A stretch of 64,000 nucleotides of DNA from Thioclava electrotropha (GTDB taxonomy: Bacteria; Pseudomonadota; Alphaproteobacteria; Rhodobacterales; Rhodobacteraceae): NCBI RefSeq assembly GCF_002085925.2, contig NZ_CP053562.1, positions 2,989,501 to 3,053,500 of the forward strand. Reading direction: 5' to 3'. The position numbers and the translations under genes were made by a program. Positions 26,435 to 37,987 of this stretch are shown here, piece after piece. The notes below the pieces were generated by a model. That model did no database searches, was not told the DNA's origin, and saw only the letters and a program-made list of their open reading frames with translations. Numbering within the stretch: position 1 is the stretch's first letter; each line of letters starts with the position of its first letter.

Positions 26435-26824
26435 TCAGCCCTTCCCGCCCTTCTTCTCGGCCGCATGATCGGCCAGCATCTTGAACGGCACCACCCGCAG
26501 CGCATCGCGATGGGTCGAAGCCAGCATCACCTCGGGCGCGCAGCCCTCCTGCACCGCCTGCAAAAAGCGCGAGGCGCACAGGCACCATTGGTCGCCCGGC
26601 TTCAGCCCCGGAAAATCATATTCCGGGCGCGGCGTGCTCAGGTCGTTGCCAAGATATTTCGAGAAGGCGAGAAATTCCGCCGTCATCACCGCGCAGACCG
26701 TATGCGAGCCGCTATCCTCCCAGCAGGTGTTGCAGCTGCCATCGCGGAAGAACCCGGTGCGGGGCTTGAGCGAACAGGGCTGCAAGGTTCCGCCCAGCAC
26801 ATTGATCGCCTCATACATCTGCAT
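26435..26824 (-). CDS. DUF2237-family protein
   Basis: 129 aa from ATG 26824. Conserved cysteines: PCSLKPRTGFFRDGSCNTC, then HTVCAVMT and DQWCLCASR, in the DUF2237 arrangement. The CxxC-rich layout suggests metal binding or redox chemistry. No function is established for the family. It ends 3 bases from the epmA stop (convergent) and lies 16 bases downstream of a serine hydrolase gene, probably in the same transcript. Confidence 0.7.
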   Translation of the reverse strand: MQMYEAINVLGGTLQPCSLKPRTGFFRDGSCNTCWEDSGSHTVCAVMTAEFLAFSKYLGNDLSTPRPEYDFPGLKPGDQWCLCASRFLQAVQEGCAPEVMLASTHRDALRVVPFKMLADHAAEKKGGKG

Positions 26825-26840
26825 CGCGCGGCCCTCCCTG

Positions 26841-28013
26841 TCAGGAAACCTCTGCGATGCGGCGCAACATGGCAAGGTTTTCCTCCTCGACGCCCTCCTC
26901 CTTGAAACGCCAGTCGGCAGCGTTGATCGCGATCACCGTGTCGGTCGCAGGGCTGACATAGATATGCTGGCCATAGATGCCGCGTGCGAAATAGTCGCCG
27001 CCGTGCTCCGCAGTGTCGACCGGCACCCACCATTGATAGCCGTAGCCCTCGCCCTTCGGCGCCTGCAGCGCGGTCGATTTCGCAACCCAGTCCTCGGGCA
27101 CGATCTGGCGCCCGTTCCAGAAGCCCTTTTGCAGGAACATCTGACCGAAACGGGCATAGTCCCGCGTCCGCAGGTTCAGCCCGCCAAGGACGAAGCTGAC
27201 GCCCAGCCCGTCGGTTAGCATCACCGGCGCGGCCTCCAGCCCCATCGGCGCGATCAGCAGCTCTCCCATCACCTCCGCCGGATCGGCCCCGGTCGCGCCG
27301 GCGATCACCATGCCCAGAACATGCGTGTCGATCGAGACATAGAGCATCCGCGCGCCCGGCTCCGCCTCGCGGATCTTGAGCGAGGCGGCGAAGGCGTCCA
27401 TCGACCGGCCCATCGCGAGAACCCGGCCCATCTTGTTGATATCCGAATGGAAATCCAGATAGTCCTCGTTGAAGGCCACCCCCGAGGACATCACCAGCGC
27501 GTCGCGGATCGTCACGCCCTCATAGCCCGAGCCCTTCAGCTGCGGCGTAAAGCGGGTGAGCGGCGCGTCGAGATCGGGGATCACGCCCTGATGGTGCAGG
27601 ATGCCCAACGTGGCCGAGAGGAAGCTCTTCGCCATCGACCAGGAGATGCGCAGATCTTCGGGTGCGGTGCCGCGGAAATAGCGTTCATGGGTGATCTGAC
27701 CATGGCGCAGCTTCACCAGCGCGGTGACCCACCGCCGGTCGATCCAATCCTCGACGCCCTCGGGCAGCGCCTCCTCCGCGCCGCGCGGCAAGTCCGACAC
27801 CGGCCCGTCGCCACGCGCGATCTCGCGCGAATGAAACAGCGCGGGCATGTTGGAGAAATTGCCGACGATCCGGTCGGGTTCGAACAGCCGGTTCACCGCG
27901 CGCAGCCGCGCGATCTCGTCACGCTTCCACCATGCGAGCCCCGCAATCGGCAGCGCCGCCGCCATGCCCACCCGGATCGCCCCCCGCATCGCCTTTTGTC
28001 CAAGCTGTTTCAT
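26841..28013 (-). CDS. serine hydrolase (class C beta-lactamase fold)
   Basis: 390 aa with a hydrophobic N-terminal segment after MKQLGQKAMRG that may be an uncleaved anchor. Active site SMAK (about residue 130) with the Tyr motif YVS further on, and a His/Lys-Thr-Gly equivalent in the GYQWW/GIYGQHIYV region. The family includes esterases and PBP-like proteins, so beta-lactamase activity should not be assumed. Confidence 0.8.
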   Translation of the reverse strand: MKQLGQKAMRGAIRVGMAAALPIAGLAWWKRDEIARLRAVNRLFEPDRIVGNFSNMPALFHSREIARGDGPVSDLPRGAEEALPEGVEDWIDRRWVTALVKLRHGQITHERYFRGTAPEDLRISWSMAKSFLSATLGILHHQGVIPDLDAPLTRFTPQLKGSGYEGVTIRDALVMSSGVAFNEDYLDFHSDINKMGRVLAMGRSMDAFAASLKIREAEPGARMLYVSIDTHVLGMVIAGATGADPAEVMGELLIAPMGLEAAPVMLTDGLGVSFVLGGLNLRTRDYARFGQMFLQKGFWNGRQIVPEDWVAKSTALQAPKGEGYGYQWWVPVDTAEHGGDYFARGIYGQHIYVSPATDTVIAINAADWRFKEEGVEEENLAMLRRIAEVS

Positions 28014-28117
28014 CGCGCGTCCCCTCGCCGCATATCGTCACGGCAAGGAAGCACGCCCCACGCCGTTGCGGCAAGGAGAACCGGGCGTCATCGCGCAGAT
28101 GCGATTGAAGCAGAGGC

Positions 28118-28627
28118 TCAGTAGATATAGCGGATCTGGTCGGTCCAGTAGCGCTCCATCCGGCGCAGGGTGTGGTTCATCTCCTCCATCGCGTCGAAGG
28201 TGATGACGCCGCGCGTCTCCATCCCGCAGGCGTGGCGCTCGAACAGGGTCGCCACATTCTCGCGCAGTTCGCGCCCCTTCGCGGTCAGGCGCACCCGCAC
28301 CGAGCGTCGGTCGATCTCGCAGCGCTGATGGTGCATGTAGCCCGCCTCCACCAGCTTCTTGAGATTGTAGGAGACGTTCGAGCCCTGATAATAGCCGCGG
28401 GTCTTCAGCTCCCCCGCGGTCACCTCGTTCTCGCCCACGTTGAACAGCAAAAGCGCCTGCACCGGGTTGATCTCGAGGATGCCTAGCCGCTCGAACTCGT
28501 CCTTGATGACGTCGAGCAGCAAGCGGTGCAGCCGCTCCAGCAGCGAAAGGCTGTCCAAGTATCCCGCCATCAGCCCCGGCGTCGCCGGGACGGGCGTCAT
28601 GTCGCTTGCAGATTTCTGCACGGTCAT
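28118..28627 (-). CDS. MarR-family regulator (LdtR-like)
   Basis: 169 aa. Winged helix at about residues 55-125 (ALLLFNVGEN, GYYQGSNVSYNLKKLV, EIDRRSVRVRLTAKG). The GYYQGSNVSYNLKKL recognition region is very like LdtR of Rhizobiales, which controls cell-wall genes. Identification as an orthologue is inference. Stand-alone gene with its own upstream region of about 130 bases. Confidence 0.78.
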   Translation of the reverse strand: MTVQKSASDMTPVPATPGLMAGYLDSLSLLERLHRLLLDVIKDEFERLGILEINPVQALLLFNVGENEVTAGELKTRGYYQGSNVSYNLKKLVEAGYMHHQRCEIDRRSVRVRLTAKGRELRENVATLFERHACGMETRGVITFDAMEEMNHTLRRMERYWTDQIRYIY

Positions 28628-28695
28628 AGCATTCTCCGCCAGTTTCGCTGCCCCTGACGCAAGACAGTGGCGGGAAATGACAAAGATACCGTTAA

Positions 28696-30696
<2,001 letters not shown>

Positions 30697-30723
30697 GGCG
30701 GAACGGCCGAGGGAGACTGGCGA

Positions 30724-31125
30724 ATGACTGACTTGCCCGAGTATTATTTCCGGGTGAAGGAAAACGGCGCGACGGTGTTTCGCATCGATACCGAGAACCG
30801 TCAGCGCCGGATCGAGATGGACCCGATCGCCAATATCAACATCCGCAACGGCGAGATCAAACCGCAGGGCGACAGGGTTCTGACCGAGGAAGACCGCGCC
30901 GAGATCGAGGCGTGGATGGCGCATCGCCGCGAGGTGCTCGCCCAGCGCGATGTCGACGACATTCTGCGCGCGGTCGATCACCTCAATCTCGTCGCGCAAT
31001 GGGCGCAGTCGAAGGCGACCGACGCGCAGCTCGAAGAGATCACGGATACGCTGTTGCTGACGATGCACGACCTGCGCAGCGTGCTGGTGCGCAAGAAGGC
31101 CGAGCGGCTGACCAGCGAGGGCTGA
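30724..31125 (+). CDS. conserved hypothetical protein, 133 aa
   Basis: 133 aa, soluble. Residues 1-50 are beta-rich with repeated charged motifs (VFRIDTENRQRRIEMDPIAN), and residues 60-130 form helices. No known motif and no signal peptide. It follows the aminotransferase gene by 27 bases on the same strand and probably shares its transcript. Function unknown. Confidence 0.65.
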   Translation: MTDLPEYYFRVKENGATVFRIDTENRQRRIEMDPIANINIRNGEIKPQGDRVLTEEDRAEIEAWMAHRREVLAQRDVDDILRAVDHLNLVAQWAQSKATDAQLEEITDTLLLTMHDLRSVLVRKKAERLTSEG

Positions 31126-31150
31126 GCCCTCGTTTCAGCCCGCTCCGGCC

Positions 31151-31714
31151 TCAGCCTTTCGAGATGAACCCGGTGATCGGATAGACGCGGCCCAGCGCGC
31201 CGGGATTGCTCATGACGCGCACGCGGCTCCAGTCATTCTTCTCGGAGACATCCACCACGACCATGTCGAGCGACACCTTGTTACGCTCCCAATTCGCGTG
31301 ATCGACGCGAATCTGACGCGGCGAGTCGACGCCCGACACCACCGCGATATGACCCAGCGGATTGCGACCGGTCGCCGAGAACGCCATCACCGCACCGACC
31401 TTCGGCTGATGACCGCGCGCATAGAGCCCCTTGGCCTGCGACCACCACGTCTTGGCATTGCCGCGAATGTCGATCCCCGAGGCGTTGCGCGCAAACGGCA
31501 CACACCAGACACGCTGGCGCTTGGCGCGCATCTGCTTGGCCACTTCGACCGCATAGGCGCGACGTTCGAGATTGACCGCACCCGCCTGATCCCGCGCGCT
31601 GGCAAAGCCCATCCGGTCGCCGGTGGTCGGGGTACAGGCCGAGACGGTCAGCGCCGCGATCAAAACAAGCGAGAGGGGGGCCGCGCGGCCCGCAAGGTCA
31701 GAGATAGAGAGCAT
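31151..31714 (-). CDS. CHAP-domain lipoprotein (NlpC/P60-like amidase fold)
   Basis: 187 aa. Lipobox VSAC (Cys27). CHAP domain with catalytic Cys72 in VWCVPFARNASG, His123 in LGHIAVVSGV and the DHANW motif near 139-143. It probably cleaves peptidoglycan peptides on the periplasmic face of the outer membrane. Isolated from other wall genes here. Confidence 0.82.
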   Translation of the reverse strand: MLSISDLAGRAAPLSLVLIAALTVSACTPTTGDRMGFASARDQAGAVNLERRAYAVEVAKQMRAKRQRVWCVPFARNASGIDIRGNAKTWWSQAKGLYARGHQPKVGAVMAFSATGRNPLGHIAVVSGVDSPRQIRVDHANWERNKVSLDMVVVDVSEKNDWSRVRVMSNPGALGRVYPITGFISKG

Positions 31715-31879
31715 GGGCGATCACTGTCGATGTCGAATTGTTGCGTCTTCGTTACCTCCTCCATAGCCTCGAATACCCTCTTCACCGAAGGAGAATTTCG
31801 CCGCGCATCAGCGGGTTGGCAACAATCCGCTTACAGGAATGTAATCTTGGGAACCTTTTGCGATCTCGCGATGCGCGTT

Positions 31880-32377
31880 CTACGGATGACGGTCCGAGGG
31901 ACAGCGCGCATGCAGGTAAATCTCGACCCATTCAAAGCCCGGATCGATTCCCCGCTCGGCCAGCCACGCCTCCTGCAAACGGTAGGCCTCCGGCTCGGCC
32001 GCCGCCGGACAGGGCCAGTCGCGCGCATGAAACTGAGCGCGGTGGATCAACTCATGCAGGAGCGAGGAAAGCTGCATCGGATCGTCTTCGGACCACGGCC
32101 CGACGAGGAAGATTCGATCCTCCACCAGATCATAGGCCGCGCGCAGATCGGAATCGACCAGAAGGTCGTGCCCCTCATAGGTGATGACCTCCCCGCTTTG
32201 GCACATGAAGATCGCAGGCGCGCCCTCCGGCACCGTGTAGTCGCTATGCGCCTCGATCCACGCGGCGAGCGCTTCCGTCACCGCATCGGGCACAGACATA
32301 GGCAGCGGCGCGGGACAGGCCCCGACCGCTGCCGGACATAACAGTGCAAGCCCTATGACGATGGCTCGGATCATCAC
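31880..32377 (-). CDS. secreted HELIH putative zinc peptidase (DUF6647-like)
   Basis: 165 aa with an N-terminal signal peptide (cleavage near residue 20, VGACP). A short HExxH signature is HELIH (His108, Glu109, His112), and Glu128 or Glu130 in EPEAY could be the third ligand, the minimal zinc-metallopeptidase layout. Four Cys residues at about 21, 59, 123 and 159 may form disulfides in the periplasm. No family beyond this is certain. Confidence 0.65.
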   Translation of the reverse strand: MMIRAIVIGLALLCPAAVGACPAPLPMSVPDAVTEALAAWIEAHSDYTVPEGAPAIFMCQSGEVITYEGHDLLVDSDLRAAYDLVEDRIFLVGPWSEDDPMQLSSLLHELIHRAQFHARDWPCPAAAEPEAYRLQEAWLAERGIDPGFEWVEIYLHARCPSDRHP

Positions 32378-32463
32378 GCCTCCTCTCCAGACAGGATAGC
32401 AGCTGCGTGCGGATCTCGGAATTGATGCCGATCATTCGGGCCGATTGTGCAAACCGCTCCGCC

Positions 32464-32937
32464 CTAGTTCGGCATCATCGGCGGCGCCATCACGATATAG
32501 GGCGTCGTCGGGGCCTCCCCCGGCGGCAAGGCCTCGGGCATCGGCTCCCCCGGTTCCCCGAGCGATTTGATGTACTGGTAAAGCGAGCGCAGATCGCTCT
32601 CGGGCATTGCATGCACGTTGTAGAACGGCATCGGCGGCTTGGCGTCGAAGGTCTTCGCGTATTCCACGAAACCGTCCTCGTCCATGTCCTTGATCTCGAG
32701 GCGCAAATTGACCGCGTAGGTCGTCCCCCACGGCCCCTGCCAGCCAAGCGGTACGCCTTTGAGCGCCGCTTCCGGGTCGATCTTGCCGCCGGACTCGTTG
32801 TAACCGGCCGTGTGGCAGTCGTGGCATCCCGAGATGATCGAGACCAGTTTGCCCCGCTCCACCGAAACCTCCTGAGCAACAACAGCCGAAGAGCTGGCCA
32901 GCGCGCCAAGCGCGGCCAGAATAAGAACGCGTTTCAT
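32464..32937 (-). CDS. periplasmic c-type cytochrome
   Basis: 157 aa with signal peptide (cleavage near VAQEV, residue 22). One heme motif CHDCH (Cys38, Cys41, His42); a distal Met is likely in the C-terminal PMPFYN region. Small soluble cytochrome c carrying electrons in the periplasm, partner unknown. The C-terminus is Pro/Met-rich. Confidence 0.87.
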   Translation of the reverse strand: MKRVLILAALGALASSSAVVAQEVSVERGKLVSIISGCHDCHTAGYNESGGKIDPEAALKGVPLGWQGPWGTTYAVNLRLEIKDMDEDGFVEYAKTFDAKPPMPFYNVHAMPESDLRSLYQYIKSLGEPGEPMPEALPPGEAPTTPYIVMAPPMMPN

Positions 32938-33188
32938 GGGTTTCCCCCTCCCTAACAGACGCGCCCCTCCCGGCGCGTCTCTCCCTGAGGTCCGGCCTTA
33001 CGTCCAAACAGACCTGACCTTGCGGAAAGGATGCGCCTAAAGGGGCGAGTCGGGCAATTAGATAAAAGACAGGGTCTCGCAGCCGTGTTCAGGCAACGGA
33101 TAGCGATGAGGCACGAACCTCGCGAAGGCGCGGAGCGGGCTGCGCCGTCTGCCTCAGACGCTCACAACCTCGCGCAATGCCTCACGCG
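32938..33188. other. intergenic region between cytochrome gene and urtE
   Basis: 251 bases, no gene seen. It contains the 3' end of the urt/ure region on one side and the promoter of the cytochrome c gene on the other. No terminator with a U-run was recognised. Confidence 0.4.
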
Positions 33189-33875
33189 TCAGGATCTCTT
33201 TCGTCCCTCCATCGCGACCGCGCCGCGCTTGAGCACGTAGAAGCTATCGCCCAGATCATGCGCGAAGTCGAAATACTGCTCGACCAGCACGATCGCCATA
33301 TCGCCCTTCTCGCGCAGGTAGGAGATCACCCGCCCGATCTGCTGGATGATGTTGGGCTGGATGCCCTCGGTGGGCTCATCCAGGAGCAGCAGCTTCGGCT
33401 TCATCAGCATAGCGCGGGCAATCGCCAATTGCTGCTGCTGCCCGCCCGAGAGGTCCCCGCCCCGGCGATTGAGGAAGTCCTTCAGGATCGGGAAGAGCTC
33501 GTAGATCTCATCCGGAATGACATGCTCGGATTTCGGCAGGCAGGCGAAAGCCGTCTCCATGTTCTCGCGCACCGTCAGCAGCGGGAAGATCATTCGGCCC
33601 TGCGGCACATAGCCCAGCCCCGCCTTCGCCATCGCCTGCGGCGGCACGCGGCCCATCTCGGCACCATCGAGCGTGACAGACCCGCCCGAGCGCAGATGCG
33701 TCCCCGAGATCGCCTTCAACAGCGAGGTCTTGCCCACCCCGTTGGTGCCCATGATGCAGGTCACCTCGCCCGCGCGGGCCACCATGTCGATTCCGTGCAG
33801 AATCTGGCTGCCCCCGTAATGGAGCGTCAGCCCCTCGGTCTTCAGCATCGCGGGTTTTGTCAGATCAGCGGCCAA
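33189..33875 (-). CDS. urtE: urea ABC transporter ATP-binding protein UrtE
   Basis: 228 aa. Walker A GTNGVGKTSLLK, signature LSGGQQQQLAI, Walker B LLLLDEPTEGIQPN. The TEGIQPNIIQQI end of Walker B is characteristic of UrtE. Last gene of urtA-B-C-D-E, overlapping urtD by 11 bases. It energises high-affinity urea uptake next to the urease genes. Confidence 0.93.
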   Translation of the reverse strand: MAADLTKPAMLKTEGLTLHYGGSQILHGIDMVARAGEVTCIMGTNGVGKTSLLKAISGTHLRSGGSVTLDGAEMGRVPPQAMAKAGLGYVPQGRMIFPLLTVRENMETAFACLPKSEHVIPDEIYELFPILKDFLNRRGGDLSGGQQQQLAIARAMLMKPKLLLLDEPTEGIQPNIIQQIGRVISYLREKGDMAIVLVEQYFDFAHDLGDSFYVLKRGAVAMEGRKRS

Positions 33876-34635
33876 GATACACCTCGATCACGCGTTTGTC
33901 GGCGGTCACATGGTCAAGCGAGCCTTCCGCCAGAACCGACCCCTCATGCAGCACCGTCACCTTGCAGTTCAGACGGCGCACGAATTCCATATCGTGCTCG
34001 ACCACGACCACGGCATGATCGCGCGCCAGATCGACCAGCAGCGCAGTCGTTTGCTCGCGCTCTGCCAAGGTCATCCCCGCGGCGGGTTCATCGACCAGCA
34101 GCAGCTTCGGCTCCTGCGCCAAGAGCATCCCGATCTCGAGCCATTGCTTCTGCCCGTGGCTCAGCTCGCCCGATTTGCGCGGCAGTTGATCGGCGAGGCC
34201 CACCTGCGCTGCGATCTCTTCGACCCGCGCGCGATCCGCATCGCCGGCTTTCCAGCCCAGCACCGCGAAGGGGCTGCGATTGGCCTTCAGCGCCATCATC
34301 AAGTTCTCGGTGACGGTCTGATCCTCGAACACGGTGGGCTTCTGGAATTTCCGCCCGATCCCGATCCGCGCGATCTTCGCCTCGTTGAGCCGCAGCAGGT
34401 TGGTCGAGCTTTCCCCCCACAGCACTGAGCCCTCATCGGGCCGGGTCTTGCCGGTCACGATATCCATGAAGGTCGTCTTGCCCGCCCCGTTCGGCCCGAT
34501 CACGGCGCGCAGCTCGGTCGGGCCGATATTGAAGCTGAGATTGTTGATCGCCTTGAACCCGTCGAAGCTGACGGAGATGCCCGAGACCTCCAGCAGGGTC
34601 TGCGCCCCTGCCCCCGGTTTGATCGCGACATTCAT
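33865..34635 (-). CDS. urtD: urea ABC transporter ATP-binding protein UrtD
   Basis: 256 aa. Walker A GPNGAGKTTFMD, signature LSHGQKQWLEI, Walker B LLLVDEPAAGMT. The LSHGQKQWLEIGM motif is characteristic of UrtD (as against LivG). Overlaps the start of urtE and lies directly after urtC (overlap of 4 bases). Confidence 0.93.
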   Translation of the reverse strand: MNVAIKPGAGAQTLLEVSGISVSFDGFKAINNLSFNIGPTELRAVIGPNGAGKTTFMDIVTGKTRPDEGSVLWGESSTNLLRLNEAKIARIGIGRKFQKPTVFEDQTVTENLMMALKANRSPFAVLGWKAGDADRARVEEIAAQVGLADQLPRKSGELSHGQKQWLEIGMLLAQEPKLLLVDEPAAGMTLAEREQTTALLVDLARDHAVVVVEHDMEFVRRLNCKVTVLHEGSVLAEGSLDHVTADKRVIEVYLGR

Positions 34636-35855
34636 TCCTGCGCCTCCTCTTCCCGGAAGGAGCCCTTATCCGGCCCGAGCGGCGCGCCATGGCGGTTCGG
34701 GCGGCGAATGCCCTCGAACAGGTCGATCAGCCCCGACAGTCCCTTCGGCGCGAACAAGGTCACCAGCACGAAGGCGAGCCCCAGCAGCACCTGCCACCAA
34801 TCGACCCAGTCGATCGTGTAGAAACCCAGCGGCAGATCGGGCACGCGGCCGCCGGTAAACCAGCTCGAGACGATGGAGACGAAGGCCGCCCCCATCACCG
34901 CGCCATAGAGCCGCCCGCGCCCACCGATCGCGACCCAGACCGCGAGGTAGATCGACGCGATGGGCGCCATCTCGCCCGGGTTGATGATCCCCGCCTGCGG
35001 ATAATAAAGCGCCCCCGCAATGGCCGCGATCACCGCCGTCAGAGTGAAGACGAACAACTTGTAACCCTCGACCGAGTAGCCAAGGAAGCGCACCCGCGCC
35101 TCGTCGTCGCGAATGCCGCGAATAACCGAGCCGAACTTGCCCGAGACGATCAGCGACGCGGCGATATAGCCCAGACCCAGCGCCAGAGCCGAGGCCCAGA
35201 GGAACCAGATCGACAGATGATCCTGCCCGGCGCTTACGCCCGGAATATTCTGCAGGCCCGAAAGACCGTTATTGCCGCGCAGCCCGCTCTCGTTCTGGAA
35301 CAGGTAGAGCGACAGCGCCAGCGTCATCGCCTGCGTCAGGATCGACAGATACACGCCCGTCACGCGCGAGCGAAACGCGAGCCAGCCGAAGATCAGCGCC
35401 AGCAGTCCCGGCACCAGCACCACGAACAGCAGTTGCATCGGCAGATTGCCCGCGAAGGTCCAGATCGCGGGCAAATCGGACCCGCCGACCACGCCGAAAA
35501 TCTGCGTGCCGATGGCGTCATTGACCTCCTGCGGGGTCATCGGGAACTCGCCTGCAGATTTCAGCACGATGTCGCGGGTGCGCTCATACATGAGCCACAT
35601 GCCGATCATGTAGCCGCCCAGCCCGAAGAAGGCGAAATGGCCGAGCGAGAGAATGCCCGTATAGCCCCAGACCAGATCCATCGCGATGGCGATCAGGCAC
35701 AGGCACAGCGTCTTGCCCAGCGTCTTGACCATCGAGGTCGAGATCGCCCCCGGCCCGTAGGCATGGGAGAGGAAGGTGACGCCCAGCGTGAAGACCGCAA
35801 GGACCAGAAGGAACCACAAGACGGAGGGGTTCTTGGCGAGAAATCCGGATTTCAT
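34632..35855 (-). CDS. urtC: urea ABC transporter permease UrtC
   Basis: 407 aa from ATG 35855; the frame stays open upstream across a repeat but that part is not protein-like. About ten membrane helices; the EAA-like loop and WGYTGILSLGHFAFFGLGGY region are typical of LivM/UrtC. Between it and urtB is a dispersed hairpin repeat (35876-35925), unusual inside an operon. Confidence 0.9.
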   Translation of the reverse strand: MKSGFLAKNPSVLWFLLVLAVFTLGVTFLSHAYGPGAISTSMVKTLGKTLCLCLIAIAMDLVWGYTGILSLGHFAFFGLGGYMIGMWLMYERTRDIVLKSAGEFPMTPQEVNDAIGTQIFGVVGGSDLPAIWTFAGNLPMQLLFVVLVPGLLALIFGWLAFRSRVTGVYLSILTQAMTLALSLYLFQNESGLRGNNGLSGLQNIPGVSAGQDHLSIWFLWASALALGLGYIAASLIVSGKFGSVIRGIRDDEARVRFLGYSVEGYKLFVFTLTAVIAAIAGALYYPQAGIINPGEMAPIASIYLAVWVAIGGRGRLYGAVMGAAFVSIVSSWFTGGRVPDLPLGFYTIDWVDWWQVLLGLAFVLVTLFAPKGLSGLIDLFEGIRRPNRHGAPLGPDKGSFREEEAQE

Positions 35856-35875
35856 ATCTGCACCTCGCGCCGAAG

Positions 35876-35925
35876 CTGGGGGGCCAGCCCCCCAGACCCC
35901 CCGGGATATTTCAGGCAATTGGAAG
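35876..35925. repeat. dispersed hairpin / GGGATATTT repeat, copy 2 (between urtC and urtB)
   Basis: Perfect 8-bp stem CTGGGGGG/CCCCCCAG with loop CCAG (35876-35895), then CCGGGATATTTC and GCAATTGGAAG (about 35901-35924). The last part matches copy 1 closely. It sits in the short space between two genes of one operon and could lower expression of urtC-E relative to urtA-B. Confidence 0.7.
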
Positions 35926-35946
35926 GGAAAGCGGTCTGTCTCATGT

Positions 35947-37929
35947 TCAATCCCCCGCGGCCCGGCCCTTGAGCGCGATGATGCCGCGCGGGCGGAACTG
36001 GATGAAGATGATAATGAAGAGGATCATGTAGGTCTGCGCCGCGAGCGTGTTCGACGGGTTCAGCCATTCGATCCCCTTTTGCAGCACGCCGATCAGCGTG
36101 GCGCCCGCCAGCGTGCCGAAGATCGAACCGACGCCGCCCACCACGACCGTCATGAAGCTCTGCACGATATAGTCCTGCCCCATCTCGGAGGTGACTTTCG
36201 CGAAAAGTCCGATGGCGACGCCCGCGATCCCGGCGATACCCGAGCCGAACCCGAAGGCGAGCATGTTGATGCGATCCGGGTTGATGCCCATAGACGCCGC
36301 CATCGACGGGTTCTGCGTGACCGCGCGGACCTCGAGCCCGAGGCGGGTCTTGCGCATCACCCAGAGGTAGAGGGCGAGGAACACCAGCGCCAAGACGAAG
36401 ATCGCGATGCGGATATAGCTGATCGACACCACGTCATTGAGCGTCCACGCCCCCTCCAGCCACGGCGGCGAGGTCAGCGGACGCGCCTGCGTGCCGAAGA
36501 TATTCTTGAACAGCTGTTGCAGCGCGATCGAGATACCGAAGGTCGCGAGCAACGTCTCCAGCGGACGTTTGTAAAGGTACCGGATCACCAACCGCTCCAT
36601 CGCGACGCCCGCGCCGAAGGTGATCGCAAAGGCCAGAGGAAGCGCGATCAGGATCGACAGCGTGTAATCGGGCACGAAGAGCTGCACGACATAGCCCGTA
36701 TACGCGCCCATCGTGATGAACTCGCCATGGGCCATGTTGATCACGCCCATGACCCCGAAGGTGATCGCAAGACCGATCGCGGCGAGAAAATAGATCGAGG
36801 CGAGCGAGAGCGCATCGAGGCCGAGATCGACCGTCTGCATCCCCGCCACCGTGCGGCTCACCCGGGTCAGCGCAGCCTCGGCGGCGGTGGTCACCTCCGG
36901 GTCGGGCTCGGCATAGATATCGGCGTATTGGTGATCGGCGACGAGTTTCTCAGCCTCTGCATCGGTCAGACGTGTTGGCACCTCGCCGGCAGCGGCCAGC
37001 GTCGCATAGGCCTCCTCGCGCTTGACCGGATCGGACATCGCGGCCAGAGGCAGCCCGCCCACCTGACCGTTCTCGACATGCGCAGCCAATGCCTGCTGCA
37101 TCTCGGATGCCGAAATCCGCGCGGGCGCCATATTGGCCGAGACCAGCATCGCATAGGCCTCATCTTCGGGGATATCGCGGCCCGGCTTGAGCGTCTCCGC
37201 GACATTGCCCTCGGGCGCGCCCTCGAACACCTTGCGGGTCGTCGCCACCAGCGGGTTCAGCGTCGCCCGGAAATCCAGCCCCAGATCGGCCCCGAAACTG
37301 TCGATCGCCGCGACGCGCTCCTCGGCATCCTTGCCGAAGCGGATCGTCAGCAGGCGTTCCAGTCGCTGTTTCTGCGCCTTGATCGCGGGATCGGGCTCGT
37401 CGGGGATCGACGCGCGCAGAGGCTCCAGATGCGAGGCCTCGCCATTGCGGTCGATCGCGGTCAGCGCCTCGCGGCGTTTCTTCGGATCGGGGTCGCTCAG
37501 CAGAAACCGCACCAGCGCCACGCCAATCTCGGCCCGCACGCCGGAATTCGGCTTCACTTCCTTGATGTCGGATTTCGGCGCGGTGCCGGCGGGCTCTCCG
37601 GTGACCGGATCGCTCAACTCATAGTCGCTGCCGGATTTCTTCACGATGAAGAAGGCGCCGTCGCTTTCGCGCAGCCCCACGCGCTTGTCGGACCAGGCCT
37701 GCAGGAAGCGCGAGGCCCCCTCGCCCGAACCGGCGACCGCCTCGATGACCGGGCCGATGGTGCGGCGCGACGGCTTGGCGATCTGCTTGGCATAGTCCTG
37801 AAGGACGGCGCGCAGCCCCGTGGCTTCGCTTTGCGTGGCCTCCGCCTGCGGCGCGTCGCCCGCATCCTGCGCCAGCCCCGGCAGAGCCAATGCCAGAACA
37901 ATCCCGAGCGCGATCAAAAACTTGCGCAT
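35947..37929 (-). CDS. urtB: urea ABC transporter permease UrtB with long N-terminal domain
   Basis: 660 aa. Signal peptide (ALALPGLAQDAGD), then about 350 residues of periplasmic/soluble helical repeats, then the permease core with about eight membrane helices (from about residue 380, TFGVMGVINMAHGEFITMGAYTG in part). The extra N-terminal part is a known feature of UrtB but absent from LivH. It pairs with UrtC in the membrane. It probably contacts UrtA. Confidence 0.9.
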   Translation of the reverse strand: MRKFLIALGIVLALALPGLAQDAGDAPQAEATQSEATGLRAVLQDYAKQIAKPSRRTIGPVIEAVAGSGEGASRFLQAWSDKRVGLRESDGAFFIVKKSGSDYELSDPVTGEPAGTAPKSDIKEVKPNSGVRAEIGVALVRFLLSDPDPKKRREALTAIDRNGEASHLEPLRASIPDEPDPAIKAQKQRLERLLTIRFGKDAEERVAAIDSFGADLGLDFRATLNPLVATTRKVFEGAPEGNVAETLKPGRDIPEDEAYAMLVSANMAPARISASEMQQALAAHVENGQVGGLPLAAMSDPVKREEAYATLAAAGEVPTRLTDAEAEKLVADHQYADIYAEPDPEVTTAAEAALTRVSRTVAGMQTVDLGLDALSLASIYFLAAIGLAITFGVMGVINMAHGEFITMGAYTGYVVQLFVPDYTLSILIALPLAFAITFGAGVAMERLVIRYLYKRPLETLLATFGISIALQQLFKNIFGTQARPLTSPPWLEGAWTLNDVVSISYIRIAIFVLALVFLALYLWVMRKTRLGLEVRAVTQNPSMAASMGINPDRINMLAFGFGSGIAGIAGVAIGLFAKVTSEMGQDYIVQSFMTVVVGGVGSIFGTLAGATLIGVLQKGIEWLNPSNTLAAQTYMILFIIIFIQFRPRGIIALKGRAAGD

Positions 37930-37987
37930 CCCGTCCCCTTAGGATGAAACGGCCGGGAGAGGCGCACCCCTCCCGGCCAAGACACGA

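Noticed and set aside
26841..28013. Beta-lactamase resistance gene
   Set aside because: Class C-like fold alone does not show lactamase activity, and the context is core genome.
35776..37947. Plus-strand open frame of about 720 codons opposite urtB
   Set aside because: Antisense shadow; Arg/Asp/His repeats without domain; urtB is certain.
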